A stretch of DNA of 38,142 bases. Source: Nitratireductor sp. ZSWI3 (GTDB taxonomy: Bacteria; Pseudomonadota; Alphaproteobacteria; Rhizobiales; Rhizobiaceae). Positions within the stretch are counted from its first letter, which is position 1. Each line of letters opens with the position of its first letter. Positions 8,924-17,471 of the stretch are shown here, piece by piece. Under the pieces are notes generated by a model. The model was not told where the DNA came from and did not search any database. It saw only the letters and a program-made list of their open reading frames with translations. Both the position numbers and the translations under genes were made by a program. Location of the stretch: assembly GCF_024655565.1 (NCBI RefSeq), contig NZ_JANKOF010000040.1, forward strand, positions 1 to 38,142, given 5' to 3'.

Positions 8924-9370
8924 TCAGTTTCGCTGGTATTTGATGAACGGCGTCAGCTTGCCGATGCGATCATAGAGCTTACGGGCGGTCTCGTTGAAGT
9001 CCTGGGTCATCCAGTAGACATTCGCGGCGCCCTTCTGATCGGCCTTCTCGTACACCGCCTCGATCAGCGCCCGCCCGATGCCCTTGCCGCGGATTTCCGG
9101 ATCGGCGTACAGATCCTGCAGATAGCAATTGTTGCCAACGGCCCAGCAGGTCCGGTGGAACATGTAATGCACGAGGCCGACCGGCTTGCCGTCGACCTCG
9201 GCGATCAGGCCGTTCGGCTCGTATTCGCCATCATCGAAGAGGCGCTTCCAGGTCGAGGCATAGACCTCTTCCGGCACGCTGGTCTTGTAGAACTCCAGAT
9301 AAGCCGTCCACAGCCGGCGCCATTGCGGCTGGTCGGCAGGCGTAAGCGGGCGGATGGTGATGTCGGTCAT
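8924..9370 (-). CDS. GNAT family N-acetyltransferase
   Basis: This 148-residue acetyltransferase of the GNAT fold contains the acetyl-CoA pyrophosphate loop DPEIRGKGIGRALIEA near 95-110 (R/Q-x-x-G-x-G/A motif). It ends in the usual beta-bulge strand with NETARKLYDRIG. The ATG at 9370 begins TDITIRPLTPAD, the standard first strand of GNATs; an upstream in-frame start at 9427 would add 19 residues without family similarity. It sits between moxR and the VWA gene, 5 bp from the latter. Its acceptor (small molecule or protein lysine/N-terminus) cannot be read from sequence. Confidence 0.88.
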   Translation of the reverse strand: MTDITIRPLTPADQPQWRRLWTAYLEFYKTSVPEEVYASTWKRLFDDGEYEPNGLIAEVDGKPVGLVHYMFHRTCWAVGNNCYLQDLYADPEIRGKGIGRALIEAVYEKADQKGAANVYWMTQDFNETARKLYDRIGKLTPFIKYQRN

Positions 9371-9459
9371 GGATTTTTCCCCTGCTGAAAGTGCCATCAC
9401 TGTTTTCGCGCCGACCGTGTCCAGCAAGGGCCAGTGGCCCGGAGGCTTTGCGCCTGCTC

Positions 9460-10296
9460 CTATTGACGCCGCGCCATGAAGGCGAGTTTTTCGAACAGGT
9501 GCACGTCCTGTTCGTTCTTGAGGAGTGCGCCGTGCAGCCGGGGCAGGGCGTTCTTCGCGTCGACCCGCAGGTCTTCCGGCTGGATGTCGTCCGCCACGAG
9601 CAGCCGGATCCAGTCGAGCGCCTCGGAGGTCGACGGCTTCTTCTTCAGGCCCGCCATGTCGCGGATCTTGTAGAACTGGCTGAGCGCCGCCGAAACCAGC
9701 TTCTGCTTGATGCCCGGATAATGAACCTCGACGATGCGGGTGAGCGTTTCAGGATCGGGAAAGCGGATGTAGTGGAAGAAGCAGCGGCGCAGGAAGGCGT
9801 CGGGCAGCTCCTTCTCGTTGTTGGAGGTGATGATGACGATCGGGCGGATGTCGGCGCGCACCGTCTCACCGGTCTCGTAGACGAAGAACTCCATCTTATC
9901 GAGTTCCTGCAGCAGATCGTTCGGGAACTCGATGTCGGCCTTGTCGATCTCGTCGATCAGGAGCACGGTCTTACGGCGGGCGGCGAAGGCTTCCCACAGT
10001 TTGCCGCGCTTGATGTAGTTGGTGATGTCGTTGAAGCGCTCGTCGCCGAGCTGGCTGTCGCGCAGGCGCGAAACGGCATCGTATTCGTAAAGGCCCTGCT
10101 GGGCGCGCGTCGTCGACTTGACATGCCATTCGATCAGGTCGAGGCCGAGGCTTGCCGCCACCTGGCGCGCCAGCTCGGTCTTGCCGGTGCCGGGTTCTCC
10201 CTTGACCAGCAAGGGGCGTTCCAGCGCGATCGCCGCGTTGACGGCCACCATCAGATCCTTGTCGGCGACATAGTCCGCCGTGCCTTCGAAACGCAT
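9460..10296 (-). CDS. MoxR-family AAA+ ATPase
   Basis: A 278-residue AAA+ ATPase. Walker A is GEPGTGKT at 33-40, Walker B is VLLIDEIDKAD, sensor 1 is VIITSNNEKELPDAFLRRC with the arginine finger region, and a lid domain follows. MoxR ATPases act as chaperone-like remodellers with VWA partners, often to activate metal- or cofactor-containing enzymes. The ATG at 10296 gives the normal MRFEGTADYVADKDL start. The GNAT gene begins 89 bp downstream and the VWA partner follows it. The 5' side faces a 527-bp gap holding the 6S RNA candidate on the other strand. Confidence 0.93.
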   Translation of the reverse strand: MRFEGTADYVADKDLMVAVNAAIALERPLLVKGEPGTGKTELARQVAASLGLDLIEWHVKSTTRAQQGLYEYDAVSRLRDSQLGDERFNDITNYIKRGKLWEAFAARRKTVLLIDEIDKADIEFPNDLLQELDKMEFFVYETGETVRADIRPIVIITSNNEKELPDAFLRRCFFHYIRFPDPETLTRIVEVHYPGIKQKLVSAALSQFYKIRDMAGLKKKPSTSEALDWIRLLVADDIQPEDLRVDAKNALPRLHGALLKNEQDVHLFEKLAFMARRQ

Positions 10297-10439
10297 GCGC
10301 TCCAGTCCCCTGGTTTGTTCAAGTCGAAACGGTACCGCGAAACTATGAGGTGGACATTGCGAGCGCAAGAGCACGAATGCCTCTGGCGGAGCGCCGGGCG
10401 GAAGCCTATATTGGCGACGGCGGTCTGCGCTTCCCGACA

Positions 10440-10580
10440 GGAAAACTTATCCCCGGGGCCTTATCGATCCTTAAGGGAGTTGTTCCTGGCCTTGCCCGTG
10501 GGCTCGGTCACACGGCGCCCACCTACTTTGTAGGTTCCCGGGATCGACATTCCATCGGTCGTCGTGGATCGCTCTGTTTT
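10440..10580 (+). ncRNA. ssrS: Probable 6S RNA (boundaries approximate)
   Basis: 6S RNA mimics an open promoter and binds RNA polymerase holoenzyme. This segment folds into one long rod. Outer pairing is GATCC (10466-10470) with GGATC (10566-10570). The inner arm pairs GTTGTTCCTGG (10479-10489) with CCGGGATCGAC (10538-10548), with one mismatch and two G-U pairs. The apical stem is GTGGGC (10498-10503) with GCCCAC (10517-10522). A side hairpin CCTAC-TTT-GTAGG (10522-10534) lies on the 3' strand of the central bubble, and a T-rich stretch follows at 10574-10588. It lies directly upstream of 5-formyl-THF cyclo-ligase (ygfA/fau), the conserved neighbour of ssrS. The outermost closing stem was not resolved. 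Confidence 0.62.
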
Positions 10581-10638
10581 CTTCCTTTCCCGATGCCGCC
10601 GGCTCGCCTATCGTGCCGGCATGTCGAGCCCCTGCGCA

Positions 10639-10789
10639 CCCCCCTCTGTCCTGCCGGACATCTCCCCCTCAAGGGGGGAGATTGGACGGCATTTGCGGAT
10701 GCGCCAAGCTGCATCCGCGGGTGCGCGAGGCATCGATGCCAGCCAATCTCCCCCCTTGAGGGGGAGATGGCCGGCAGGCCAGAGGGGGG
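10639..10789. repeat. Palindromic intergenic repeat element with 47-bp arms
   Basis: Two 47-bp arms, 10639-10685 and 10743-10789, are inverted repeats with only two mismatches. Each arm contains its own palindrome, CTCCCCCTCAAGGGGGGAG-like, so each can also fold alone. The 57-bp centre carries a further hairpin, GCGGATGC (10695-10702) with GCATCCGC (10711-10718). The element looks like the short non-coding palindromic repeats dispersed between genes in rhizobial genomes. It lies between the 6S RNA candidate and the cyclo-ligase gene, and ends 34 bp before that start codon. No coding capacity is credible. Confidence 0.85.
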
Positions 10790-10823
10790 CACGCCGTGCA
10801 TTCCCCTTCACGGATTGCGTTCC

Positions 10824-11408
10824 ATGACCACCCCGCGCGACCTCAAGAAGGAACTGCGCCAGGCGGCGCTTGGCCGGCGCGATGCGCTGGACGCCTTGTG
10901 GCGGGCGCAGGTCGGGCTGAAGCTTGCGGAGTGGGCGGACAGGTTCGACCCCGCCCCCGGCACGGTCGTTTCCGGTTTCTGGCCGATGCGTTCCGAGATG
11001 GACGTGCGCCCGCTGATGGAGGCGCTCGCCGAGCGCGGCGCGCGCCTCTGCCTGCCGGCGATCCTCGACAAGACCACCATCGTCTTTCGCGAATTCATGC
11101 GCGATGCGGATCTCGTCGACATGGGCTTCGGCACCCAGGGGCCGGCCGCCGACGCCCCGGTGCTCGATCCGGACCTGATGCTCGTCCCGCTTGCCGCCTT
11201 CGACGGGCGCGGCCACCGCATCGGCTATGGCGCGGGCTATTACGACCGGGCGATCGCCCGGCTCAAGCACAACGGCGGCGAGCCGCGCCTGATCGGCATC
11301 GCCTTCGATTGCCAGGAGGTGGATCGCGTGCCGGACGAAGCGCACGATGTCGCGCTCGGCGAAATCCTCACCGAAAGCGGCTTGCGTCGCTTCGCGTCGG
11401 ACCTATAG
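10824..11408 (+). CDS. 5-formyltetrahydrofolate cyclo-ligase
   Basis: This enzyme converts 5-formyl-THF to 5,10-methenyl-THF with ATP, returning stored folate to one-carbon metabolism. The 194-residue protein has the family length, a basic N-terminus TTPRDLKKELRQ that contributes to nucleotide binding, and the C-terminal signature GYGAGYYDR near 134-142. I chose the ATG at 10824, as in-frame sequence upstream runs through the palindromic repeat. Location downstream of 6S RNA is the conserved ssrS-ygfA arrangement. It is followed after 9 bp by the YmdB-type gene. Confidence 0.95.
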   Translation: MTTPRDLKKELRQAALGRRDALDALWRAQVGLKLAEWADRFDPAPGTVVSGFWPMRSEMDVRPLMEALAERGARLCLPAILDKTTIVFREFMRDADLVDMGFGTQGPAADAPVLDPDLMLVPLAAFDGRGHRIGYGAGYYDRAIARLKHNGGEPRLIGIAFDCQEVDRVPDEAHDVALGEILTESGLRRFASDL

Positions 11409-11417
11409 AACCGTGCG

Positions 11418-12242
11418 ATGCGATTTTTGTTTTTAGGCGACATGGTGGGACGGTCGGGCCGGATGGCTGTCTGGGAGCAATTGCCCGGACTGATCTCCGA
11501 TCTCAAGCTCGATTTCGTGGTGGTGAATGGCGAGAACGCGGCAGGCGGCTTCGGCATCACCGAGGAGATCTTCAGGAACACGCTGGATGCCGGCGCCGAC
11601 GTGGTGACGACCGGCAATCACGTGTGGGACCAACGCGAGGCGCTGACCTTCGCGCCGCGCGAGGAGCGCTTCCTGCGGCCCGCGAATTTCCCGAAGGGCA
11701 CGCCCGGCCGCGGTTCGGGCGTCTACATCGCCCGCAACGGGGCCCGCGTGCTGGTTTCCAACATCATGGGCAGGGTGTTCATGCATCCGGAGCTGGACGA
11801 TCCCTTCGCCTGCGGTGAAGAGATCCTGGCTGCCTGCCCGCTCGGCGAGCAGGCCGATGCGGTGATCATCGACTTCCACGCCGAGGCGACTTCGGAGAAG
11901 ATGTGCTTCGGCCACTTCGTCGATGGTCGGGCGAGCGTCGTCGTGGGCACCCACACGCACCAGCCGACCGCCGATCACCAGATCCTCAACAACGGCACGG
12001 GCTATCTATCCGACGCGGGCATGTGCGGAGATTATGATTCCTCGCTCGGCATGGACAAGGAGGAACCGCTCAACCGTTTCACCGCCAAGGTGCCGAAGGG
12101 GCGCTTCGAGGCGGCGGACGGTCCGGCGACGATCTGCGGGCTGGGCGTGGAGATTTCCGACAGCACGGGCCTTACGGAAAAGATCGCGCCGCTGCGTCTA
12201 GGGCCGCGGCTCGAGGAAACCATCCCCGCCTTCTGGCGTTGA
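11418..12242 (+). CDS. YmdB-type (TIGR00282) calcineurin-like metallophosphoesterase
   Basis: A 274-residue binuclear-metal phosphoesterase. Metal ligands expected for the family are visible: D8 in FLGDMVG, the VVNGENA segment (E39/N40), N67-H68 in TTGNHVWDQ, DFHAEATSEK, and GTHTHQPTAD. In Bacillus subtilis YmdB is a 2',3'-cyclic nucleotide phosphodiesterase that affects biofilm formation and RNA stability; the alphaproteobacterial role is untested. It is full length and cotranscribed with the cyclo-ligase (9-bp gap). Confidence 0.92.
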   Translation: MRFLFLGDMVGRSGRMAVWEQLPGLISDLKLDFVVVNGENAAGGFGITEEIFRNTLDAGADVVTTGNHVWDQREALTFAPREERFLRPANFPKGTPGRGSGVYIARNGARVLVSNIMGRVFMHPELDDPFACGEEILAACPLGEQADAVIIDFHAEATSEKMCFGHFVDGRASVVVGTHTHQPTADHQILNNGTGYLSDAGMCGDYDSSLGMDKEEPLNRFTAKVPKGRFEAADGPATICGLGVEISDSTGLTEKIAPLRLGPRLEETIPAFWR

Positions 12243-12309
12243 CGCTGAAGGGGGGCGCCCCTAACTCTTCGGGACTTGTTTACGAGAATTGCCAGTGAGG
12301 GGTGCAGCA

Positions 12310-13080
12310 ATGGAATGGCTTGCCGGTCATTTTGAGTTCGTCACGAGCCCGGAAGCCTGGGTTGCGCTGGTCACCCTCGTGGTGCTGGAGATCGTGCTCG
12401 GCATCGACAATCTGATCTTCATTTCCATATTGACCAACAAGCTGCCCAAGGAGCAGCAGAGGATGGCACGGCGGCTGGGCATCAGCGCGGCGCTGATCCT
12501 GCGGCTTGCCCTGCTTGCCACCATCTCGATCATCGTGCAGCTCACCGAGCCCGTGTTCGAGCTGTTCGGCCATGGGTTCTCCTGGCGGGACCTGATCCTG
12601 ATCACCGGCGGCCTGTTCCTCGTCTGGAAGGCGACCAAGGAGATCCACCACTCGGTCGATCCCGACGACGGAAAGGAAAACATGGTCGGCGCAAAGGTGA
12701 CCATGTCCATCGGCGGCGCCATCGTGCAGATCCTGCTGCTCGACCTGGTGTTCTCCATCGATTCCATCATCACCGCGGTCGGCATGACCGACGAGATCGC
12801 CATCATGTTCATCGCCGTGATCGCGGCCGTGACGGTGATGCTGATCGCCGCCGAGCCGCTGTCGCGCTTCATCGCCGCCAACCCGACCGTCGTCATGCTG
12901 GCGCTGGGCTTCCTTTTGATGATCGGCATGACGCTGATCGCCGACGGCATGGGCTTCCATGTGCCCAAGGGCTATGTCTACACCGCCATGGGGTTCTCGG
13001 CGTTGGTCGAAGGGCTCAACATGCTGGCGCGCCGCAAGAGGGCGCGCGAGAAGGCGCTGGCCGAACAGGCATCGGAGTAG
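12310..13080 (+). CDS. TerC family integral membrane protein
   Basis: A 256-residue polytopic membrane protein with about seven hydrophobic helices. Two copies of the TerC charged motif lie inside membrane segments: E27...GID33N34 in [14 protein letters not shown], and [16 protein letters not shown] near 150. In this family these acidic residues are thought to bind a metal, and several members export Mn2+. There is no CBS domain. The ATG at 12310 is preceded by GAGGGG, a fair ribosome site; an alternative start at 12289 adds seven residues. A strong hairpin follows the stop codon. Confidence 0.92.
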   Translation: MEWLAGHFEFVTSPEAWVALVTLVVLEIVLGIDNLIFISILTNKLPKEQQRMARRLGISAALILRLALLATISIIVQLTEPVFELFGHGFSWRDLILITGGLFLVWKATKEIHHSVDPDDGKENMVGAKVTMSIGGAIVQILLLDLVFSIDSIITAVGMTDEIAIMFIAVIAAVTVMLIAAEPLSRFIAANPTVVMLALGFLLMIGMTLIADGMGFHVPKGYVYTAMGFSALVEGLNMLARRKRAREKALAEQASE

Positions 13081-13094
13081 AACGAGCGGCAACC

Positions 13095-13126
13095 GGAAGG
13101 CTCCGGCCGCCGGTGCGGAGCCTTCC
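13095..13126 (+). terminator. Hairpin after terC, probable terminator
   Basis: A perfect 11-bp stem, GGAAGGCTCCG (13095-13105) and CGGAGCCTTCC (13116-13126), with a 10-nt loop begins 14 bp after the terC stop codon and lies between convergent genes. There is no T-tract on either side, so it may act as an mRNA 3' stabiliser or as a Rho-assisted end rather than a classic intrinsic terminator. Confidence 0.6.
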
Positions 13127-13162
13127 CGGGCACAAGTCCTCTCGCCGTTGGCGGGAGGGGCT

Positions 13163-13975
13163 TCAGACCCCCTGCAGGATGACGATCGTCGGCCGGCGCG
13201 GCAGGGCGTCGAGCGAAACGGTGATGCTGGGCGCGTCGCGGAAGTCGATGTCGAACCCGTCGCCCATGCGGCCCGTGAACTCGCCGAGCGAGGTCGAATG
13301 GCGGTGCATCGGCAGGATCACCGAGGAGGAGAGCCTGCGGGCGATCTCGCTCATGCCGTCCAGGGAAAGCGTCAGGCCGCCGTCGATGGGCACCATGAGC
13401 ACGTCCAGCCGGCCGATCGCCGCATAGTGGGCGTTTTCCAGCTTGTGGTGCAGATGGCCGAGATGTCCGATGCACAGGCCCGCAACCTCGAAGATGAAGA
13501 TCGAGTTCGCGTCGGGCTCCGCCATGCCGTAGCGGCGGATGTCGGTGGTGACGTTGCGGATGTAGACGTCCTCGACCAGCAGCGAGTGCTTCACCGGCCC
13601 GCCGTCGGGATTCCAGCCGGGCAGCACATGCTCGATGGCCGGATCCGGATTGGCGGTGAAATGCGTCCCATGCGCCTTGTTCATGGTCACGACGCGCGGC
13701 GGCGGGGTGGCGCCGTAGCTGCCCGAAAAATCGGTGGCGATCGTCACGCCGGCCGGCGTTCCGATGATGTAGGTCGAATGCCCGGCATAGGTGATCGTGA
13801 CGGGGCCGCCATTTGCCATGGCGGGTGTCGAAAGCGAGGCATAGATGACATCGGGCAGGGCGCGCGCCATCGCCAGGCAGGTGCTCGGACGCTCGGTCTG
13901 GGCGCTCGCCGCGGCGGCGGACAGAGTGAGGAACGACCATAAGAGGGCGATCATGCGGAAGCTGGTCATGGGCAT
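13163..13975 (-). CDS. Exported metallo-beta-lactamase-fold protein with altered metal motif
   Basis: This 270-residue protein has an N-terminal signal peptide (hydrophobic 8-25, ending AAASAQ), so it is probably periplasmic. The fold matches COG2220/UlaG-like hydrolases: ITYAGHSTYII near 61-71, DFSG (D82), IGHLGHLHH, PIDGG and LPMHRHS. The canonical HxHxDH metal motif reads K100-A-H102-G-T104-H105, with the first histidine and the aspartate replaced. One metal site may therefore be lost or rebuilt. Substrate unknown. It is convergent with terC and divergent from yebC. Confidence 0.82.
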   Translation of the reverse strand: MPMTSFRMIALLWSFLTLSAAAASAQTERPSTCLAMARALPDVIYASLSTPAMANGGPVTITYAGHSTYIIGTPAGVTIATDFSGSYGATPPPRVVTMNKAHGTHFTANPDPAIEHVLPGWNPDGGPVKHSLLVEDVYIRNVTTDIRRYGMAEPDANSIFIFEVAGLCIGHLGHLHHKLENAHYAAIGRLDVLMVPIDGGLTLSLDGMSEIARRLSSSVILPMHRHSTSLGEFTGRMGDGFDIDFRDAPSITVSLDALPRRPTIVILQGV

Positions 13976-14131
13976 CTCCCGTTTCGTCAGGTGTCGGTAC
14001 TCTGCGGGGTGCGGGCGGAAATCCGCTCCACCATGCTGCCGCCGACGTTCCGCACTTCTGGACGTTGGCCGGCATCTTCACTATAAGGCGCGGCAATTCC
14101 GATGTTTTCAAAAGACCGTGAGAAGGAGCCC

Positions 14132-14881
14132 ATGGCCGGTCATTCCCAATTCAAGAACATCATGCACCGCAAGGGGCGGCAGGATGCCGTCCGCTCCAAG
14201 ATGTTTTCCAAGCTGGCGCGCGAGATCACCGTTGCCGCCAAATCCGGCTTGCCCGACCCGATGATGAATCCCCGCCTGCGCCTTGCCGTGCAGAACGCCA
14301 AGGCGCAGTCGATGCCGAAGGACAACATCGAGCGCGCCATCAAGAAGGCGTCGGGCGGCGATGCGGAGAACTACGAGGAAGTGCGCTACGAGGGCTACGG
14401 GCCGGGCGGCATCGCCGTCATCGTCGAGGCGCTGACGGACAACCGCAACCGTTCCGCATCCAACATCCGCGCCGCCTTCACCAAGGCCGGCGGCTCGCTG
14501 GGTGAGACGGGCTCGGTGTCGTTCATGTTCGACCGTGTCGGCGAGATCATCTATCCCGCCGCGGCCGGCGATGCGGACAAGGTGATGGAAGCGGCCATCG
14601 AGGCCGGTGCCGAAGACGTCCAGTCGGACGAGAACGGCCATGTCATCACTTGCGGGTTCGAGGATATCGGCGAGGTCACCTCGGCGCTGGAAGCCTCGCT
14701 CGGCGAGGCCGAATCCGTGAAGGCGATCTGGCGCCCGCAGACCGGCACGCCGGTCGACGAGGAGCGCGCCCAGTCTATCCTCAAGCTGATTGCCACGCTC
14801 GAAGACGACGACGACGTGCAGAACGTCTACGCCAACTTCGAGGTGGACGAGGAAACGCTCGCCAAGCTCAGCGCGGCCTGA
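14132..14881 (+). CDS. YebC/PmpR family protein
   Basis: A 249-residue three-domain protein with the family's N-terminus [18 protein letters not shown] and the segment [12 protein letters not shown]. YebC-family proteins were described as DNA-binding transcription regulators (PmpR). More recent work links YebC-type proteins, like mitochondrial TACO1, to translation through difficult proline-rich stretches. The ATG at 14132 is preceded by AGAAGGAG at a good distance; an ATG at 14102 would add ten unrelated residues. It is followed after 5 bp by the SelT-like gene. Confidence 0.96.
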   Translation: MAGHSQFKNIMHRKGRQDAVRSKMFSKLAREITVAAKSGLPDPMMNPRLRLAVQNAKAQSMPKDNIERAIKKASGGDAENYEEVRYEGYGPGGIAVIVEALTDNRNRSASNIRAAFTKAGGSLGETGSVSFMFDRVGEIIYPAAAGDADKVMEAAIEAGAEDVQSDENGHVITCGFEDIGEVTSALEASLGEAESVKAIWRPQTGTPVDEERAQSILKLIATLEDDDDVQNVYANFEVDEETLAKLSAA

Positions 14882-14886
14882 CGCCC

Positions 14887-15186
14887 GTGAGCGAGCACCG
14901 CGTTGCGATCACCTATTGCACGCAATGCCAATGGCTCCTGCGTTCGGCCTGGCTGGCGCAGGAGCTTCTCTCCACCTTTTCCGTAGAACTCGACGAGGTC
15001 AGCCTGCGGCCCGGAACGGGCGGCATCTTCGAGGTCACTTGCGATGGCATCCTGATCTGGGAGCGCAAGCGCGACGGTGGCTTTCCCGATGCCAAGACGC
15101 TGAAGCAGCGCGTCCGCGACATCATCGATCCCGAACGCGATCTCGGTCACATCGACAAGACGGCAACAAAAAACCCGCCTGAATAA
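14887..15186 (+). CDS. SelT/SelW/SelH-family (Rdx) thioredoxin-fold protein
   Basis: A 99-residue protein with the CxxC redox motif C11-T-Q-C14 right after the first strand (VAITYCTQC), followed by a helix LLRSAWLAQELL, then GGIFEVTCDGILIWERK and a C-terminal helix. This is the Rdx family, whose animal members carry selenocysteine; here both positions are cysteine. Function in bacteria is unestablished but a thiol-redox role fits. Translation most likely begins at the GTG at 14887, 5 bp after yebC, since no suitable ATG exists nearby. The stop codon lies in the loop of the terminator hairpin. Confidence 0.87.
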   Translation: MSEHRVAITYCTQCQWLLRSAWLAQELLSTFSVELDEVSLRPGTGGIFEVTCDGILIWERKRDGGFPDAKTLKQRVRDIIDPERDLGHIDKTATKNPPE

Positions 15187-15195
15187 GGCGGGTTT
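15171..15195. terminator. Bidirectional terminator between the SelT-like gene and rpmE
   Basis: AAACCCGCC (15171-15179) and GGCGGGTTT (15187-15195) form a perfect 9-bp stem with loop TGAATAA. A-rich sequence precedes and TTT ends the stem, so it can terminate in both directions. The TAA stop of the upstream plus-strand gene (15184-15186) is inside the loop. On the other side it ends 25 bp before the rpmE stop codon. Confidence 0.85.
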
Positions 15196-15220
15196 CTCGA
15201 AAGCTTCGCTGAGGGTGGGA

Positions 15221-15442
15221 TCAGATGCCCAGGCCCTGGTAGCGCTGCTTGAACTTCGACACGCGTCCGCCGCGGTCGACGAGCGACTGCTGGCCGCCGG
15301 TCCAGGCCGGATGCGAGGACGGATCGATGTCGAGCTGCAGCGTGTCGCCTTCCTTGCCCCAAGTGGAGCGCGTCTCGTACTCGGTGCCGTCCGTCATGAC
15401 GACCTTGATCAAGTGATAGTCGGGATGAATTTCGGCTTTCAT
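15221..15442 (-). CDS. rpmE: 50S ribosomal protein L31 (zinc-free type)
   Basis: bL31, 73 residues, starting [19 protein letters not shown] and including STWGKEG and the HPAWTGGQQ segment typical of the family. It contains no cysteine, so it is the C-minus form that does not bind zinc through a CxxC ribbon. Standard length. It is transcribed leftward from the 203-bp region shared with the ABC transporter and ends at the shared bidirectional terminator. Confidence 0.97.
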   Translation of the reverse strand: MKAEIHPDYHLIKVVMTDGTEYETRSTWGKEGDTLQLDIDPSSHPAWTGGQQSLVDRGGRVSKFKQRYQGLGI

Positions 15443-15645
15443 CGGTCTGTCCTGAACTCTTTACCGGTGCCAATCGGCCCACGATTGCGGCAATTGCACC
15501 CATCTTGAAAACTTGAAGCCGCGGCCAAGGAAGGCTACGGCTTCACAAAGGTTGGCGAGCCTATACATCAGGTGTATCGCCAAGACAAGGCTTGAGCGGT
15601 GCACAAATTGTCCGCTGCGGCGAGGCGATGAAGAAGGGGCAGGCG

Positions 15646-17469
15646 ATGGCACGCGCGGGCATGGCGTTCGAGACGGCGGAAGCGGCGGCGAAGCGGCGGT
15701 CGCTCAAGCCGCTGCGCCGCCTGTTTCCCTATGTCGGGCGCTATCGCTGGCTGGCCGTCGGCGCCTTGTTGTTCCTGGTGCTTGCGGCAATCGCCACGCT
15801 GACGCTGCCGCTTGCCGTGCGACGGATGATCGATCACGGTTTTTCCGAATCCGATTCCGTCTTCATCACCAATTACTTTTCCATGCTGATCGTCATCGCG
15901 GCGGTGCTGGCGCTGGCTTCCGCCGGCCGCTATTTCTTCGTCATAACGCTCGGCGAGCGCGTGGTGGCGGATCTGCGCCGCGACGTCTTCGCCCATGTGA
16001 CGAAGCTGTCGCCGGCCTTCTATGACGGCGTCCAGTCGGGCGAGATCGCCTCACGGCTTTCGGCGGATGCGACGCAGGTCAAATCGGCGGTCGGCGCGAC
16101 CGCCTCGGTGGCGCTGCGCAACCTGATCATGGGGCTGGGTGCCGTCTGCATGATGGTGGTGACGAGCCCGCGCCTTTCGCTGCTGGTGGTCGCGGCGATC
16201 CCCGTCATCGTGCTGCCGCTGGTGGCGTTCGGCCGGTCGGTGCGGCGCCGCTCGCGCTTCGCGCAGGACACGCTTGCCGACGCCACGGCCTATGCGAGCG
16301 AGCAGATCGGCGCCGTGCGCACGCTGCAGGCCTTCACCGGCGAGGCGGCGGTGACGCGCAAGTTTGCCGCCGCCATCGAGGTCGCCTTCGCCGCCGCCCG
16401 ATCCTCCATCCTGGCGCGCTCCTTCCTCACCTTCTTTGCCATCTTCCTGACCTTCACCTCGGTGGTGGCGGTCCTTTGGTTCGGCTCGCGCGACGTCCTG
16501 TCGGGGGCGATGACGCCGGGCACGCTCGGTCAGTTCCTGCTCTATTCGGTGCTGGCGGCAGGCGCGCTGGGGGCGCTGTCGGAGGTGTGGGGCGAGCTCT
16601 CGCAGGCGGCCGGCGCGGCCGAGCGGATGAGCGAGCTTCTGGCCGAGGAGCCGGTCATCGCCGCGCCGGCCGCGCCCATCGCCCTTCCGGAGCCGGCGCG
16701 GGGAGCCGTGGCGTTCGAGGCGGTGTCCTTCGCCTATCCGGCGCGGCCCGACCGCTCGGCCCTGCACGGGCTTTCATTGACGATCGAGCCGGGCGAGACC
16801 GTCGCCATCGTCGGGCCGTCCGGTGCCGGCAAGACGACCGTGTTCTCCCTGCTGCTGCGCTATTACGACCCGGACCAGGGCCGCATTCTCGTCGACGGCA
16901 TCGACGCCCGGACGGCGGACCCGCAGGCCCTGCGGTCACGCATGGCCATCGTCCCGCAGGACGTCACCATCTTCGCCGCGAGCGCTGCCGAGAACATCGC
17001 CTTCGGTCGGCCCGAGGCCAGCCGCGCCGAGATCGAGGCGGCGGCCAGGGCGGCGCTGGCGCATGATTTCATCAGCGAGCTGGCGCAGGGCTATGACACG
17101 CAGGTCGGCGAGCGCGGCGTGATGCTCTCCGGCGGGCAGCGGCAGCGCGTCGCGATCGCCCGCGCCATCCTGCGCGACGCACCGATCCTCCTCCTGGACG
17201 AAGCGACCTCGGCGCTCGATTCGCGAAGCGAGACCCTGGTGCAGAAGGCGCTGGAGCATCTGATGAAGGGGCGCACCACGCTGGTCATCGCGCATCGCCT
17301 GGCAACCGTGCTCAAGGCCGACCGCATCCTCGTGATGGAAGACGGACGGATCGTCGAGGAAGGAACGCATGCGGCGCTGGTCGCCAAGGGCGGCGTCTAT
17401 GCGCGGCTTGCGAGCCTGCAATTCAAGGCCGGTGCCGATGCGTTCGGCTTCGGCGACGCGGCGGAGTAG
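15646..17469 (+). CDS. ABC exporter, fused permease/ATPase (MsbA/ABCB type)
   Basis: A half-transporter of 607 residues that would dimerise in the inner membrane. A six-helix ABC membrane domain spans roughly 25-320 and is followed by the ATPase. Walker A is GPSGAGKTT near 390, the signature is LSGGQRQR near 494, Walker B is [12 protein letters not shown] near 515, and the H-loop is IAHRLAT. Substrate cannot be deduced; lipid or drug exporters are the closest types. I chose ATG 15646 for its strong ribosome site AGAAGGGG; ATG 15628 or TTG 15592 are alternatives. It ends 2 bp before the convergent nitroreductase gene. Confidence 0.92.
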   Translation: MARAGMAFETAEAAAKRRSLKPLRRLFPYVGRYRWLAVGALLFLVLAAIATLTLPLAVRRMIDHGFSESDSVFITNYFSMLIVIAAVLALASAGRYFFVITLGERVVADLRRDVFAHVTKLSPAFYDGVQSGEIASRLSADATQVKSAVGATASVALRNLIMGLGAVCMMVVTSPRLSLLVVAAIPVIVLPLVAFGRSVRRRSRFAQDTLADATAYASEQIGAVRTLQAFTGEAAVTRKFAAAIEVAFAAARSSILARSFLTFFAIFLTFTSVVAVLWFGSRDVLSGAMTPGTLGQFLLYSVLAAGALGALSEVWGELSQAAGAAERMSELLAEEPVIAAPAAPIALPEPARGAVAFEAVSFAYPARPDRSALHGLSLTIEPGETVAIVGPSGAGKTTVFSLLLRYYDPDQGRILVDGIDARTADPQALRSRMAIVPQDVTIFAASAAENIAFGRPEASRAEIEAAARAALAHDFISELAQGYDTQVGERGVMLSGGQRQRVAIARAILRDAPILLLDEATSALDSRSETLVQKALEHLMKGRTTLVIAHRLATVLKADRILVMEDGRIVEEGTHAALVAKGGVYARLASLQFKAGADAFGFGDAAE

Positions 17470-17471
17470 CC

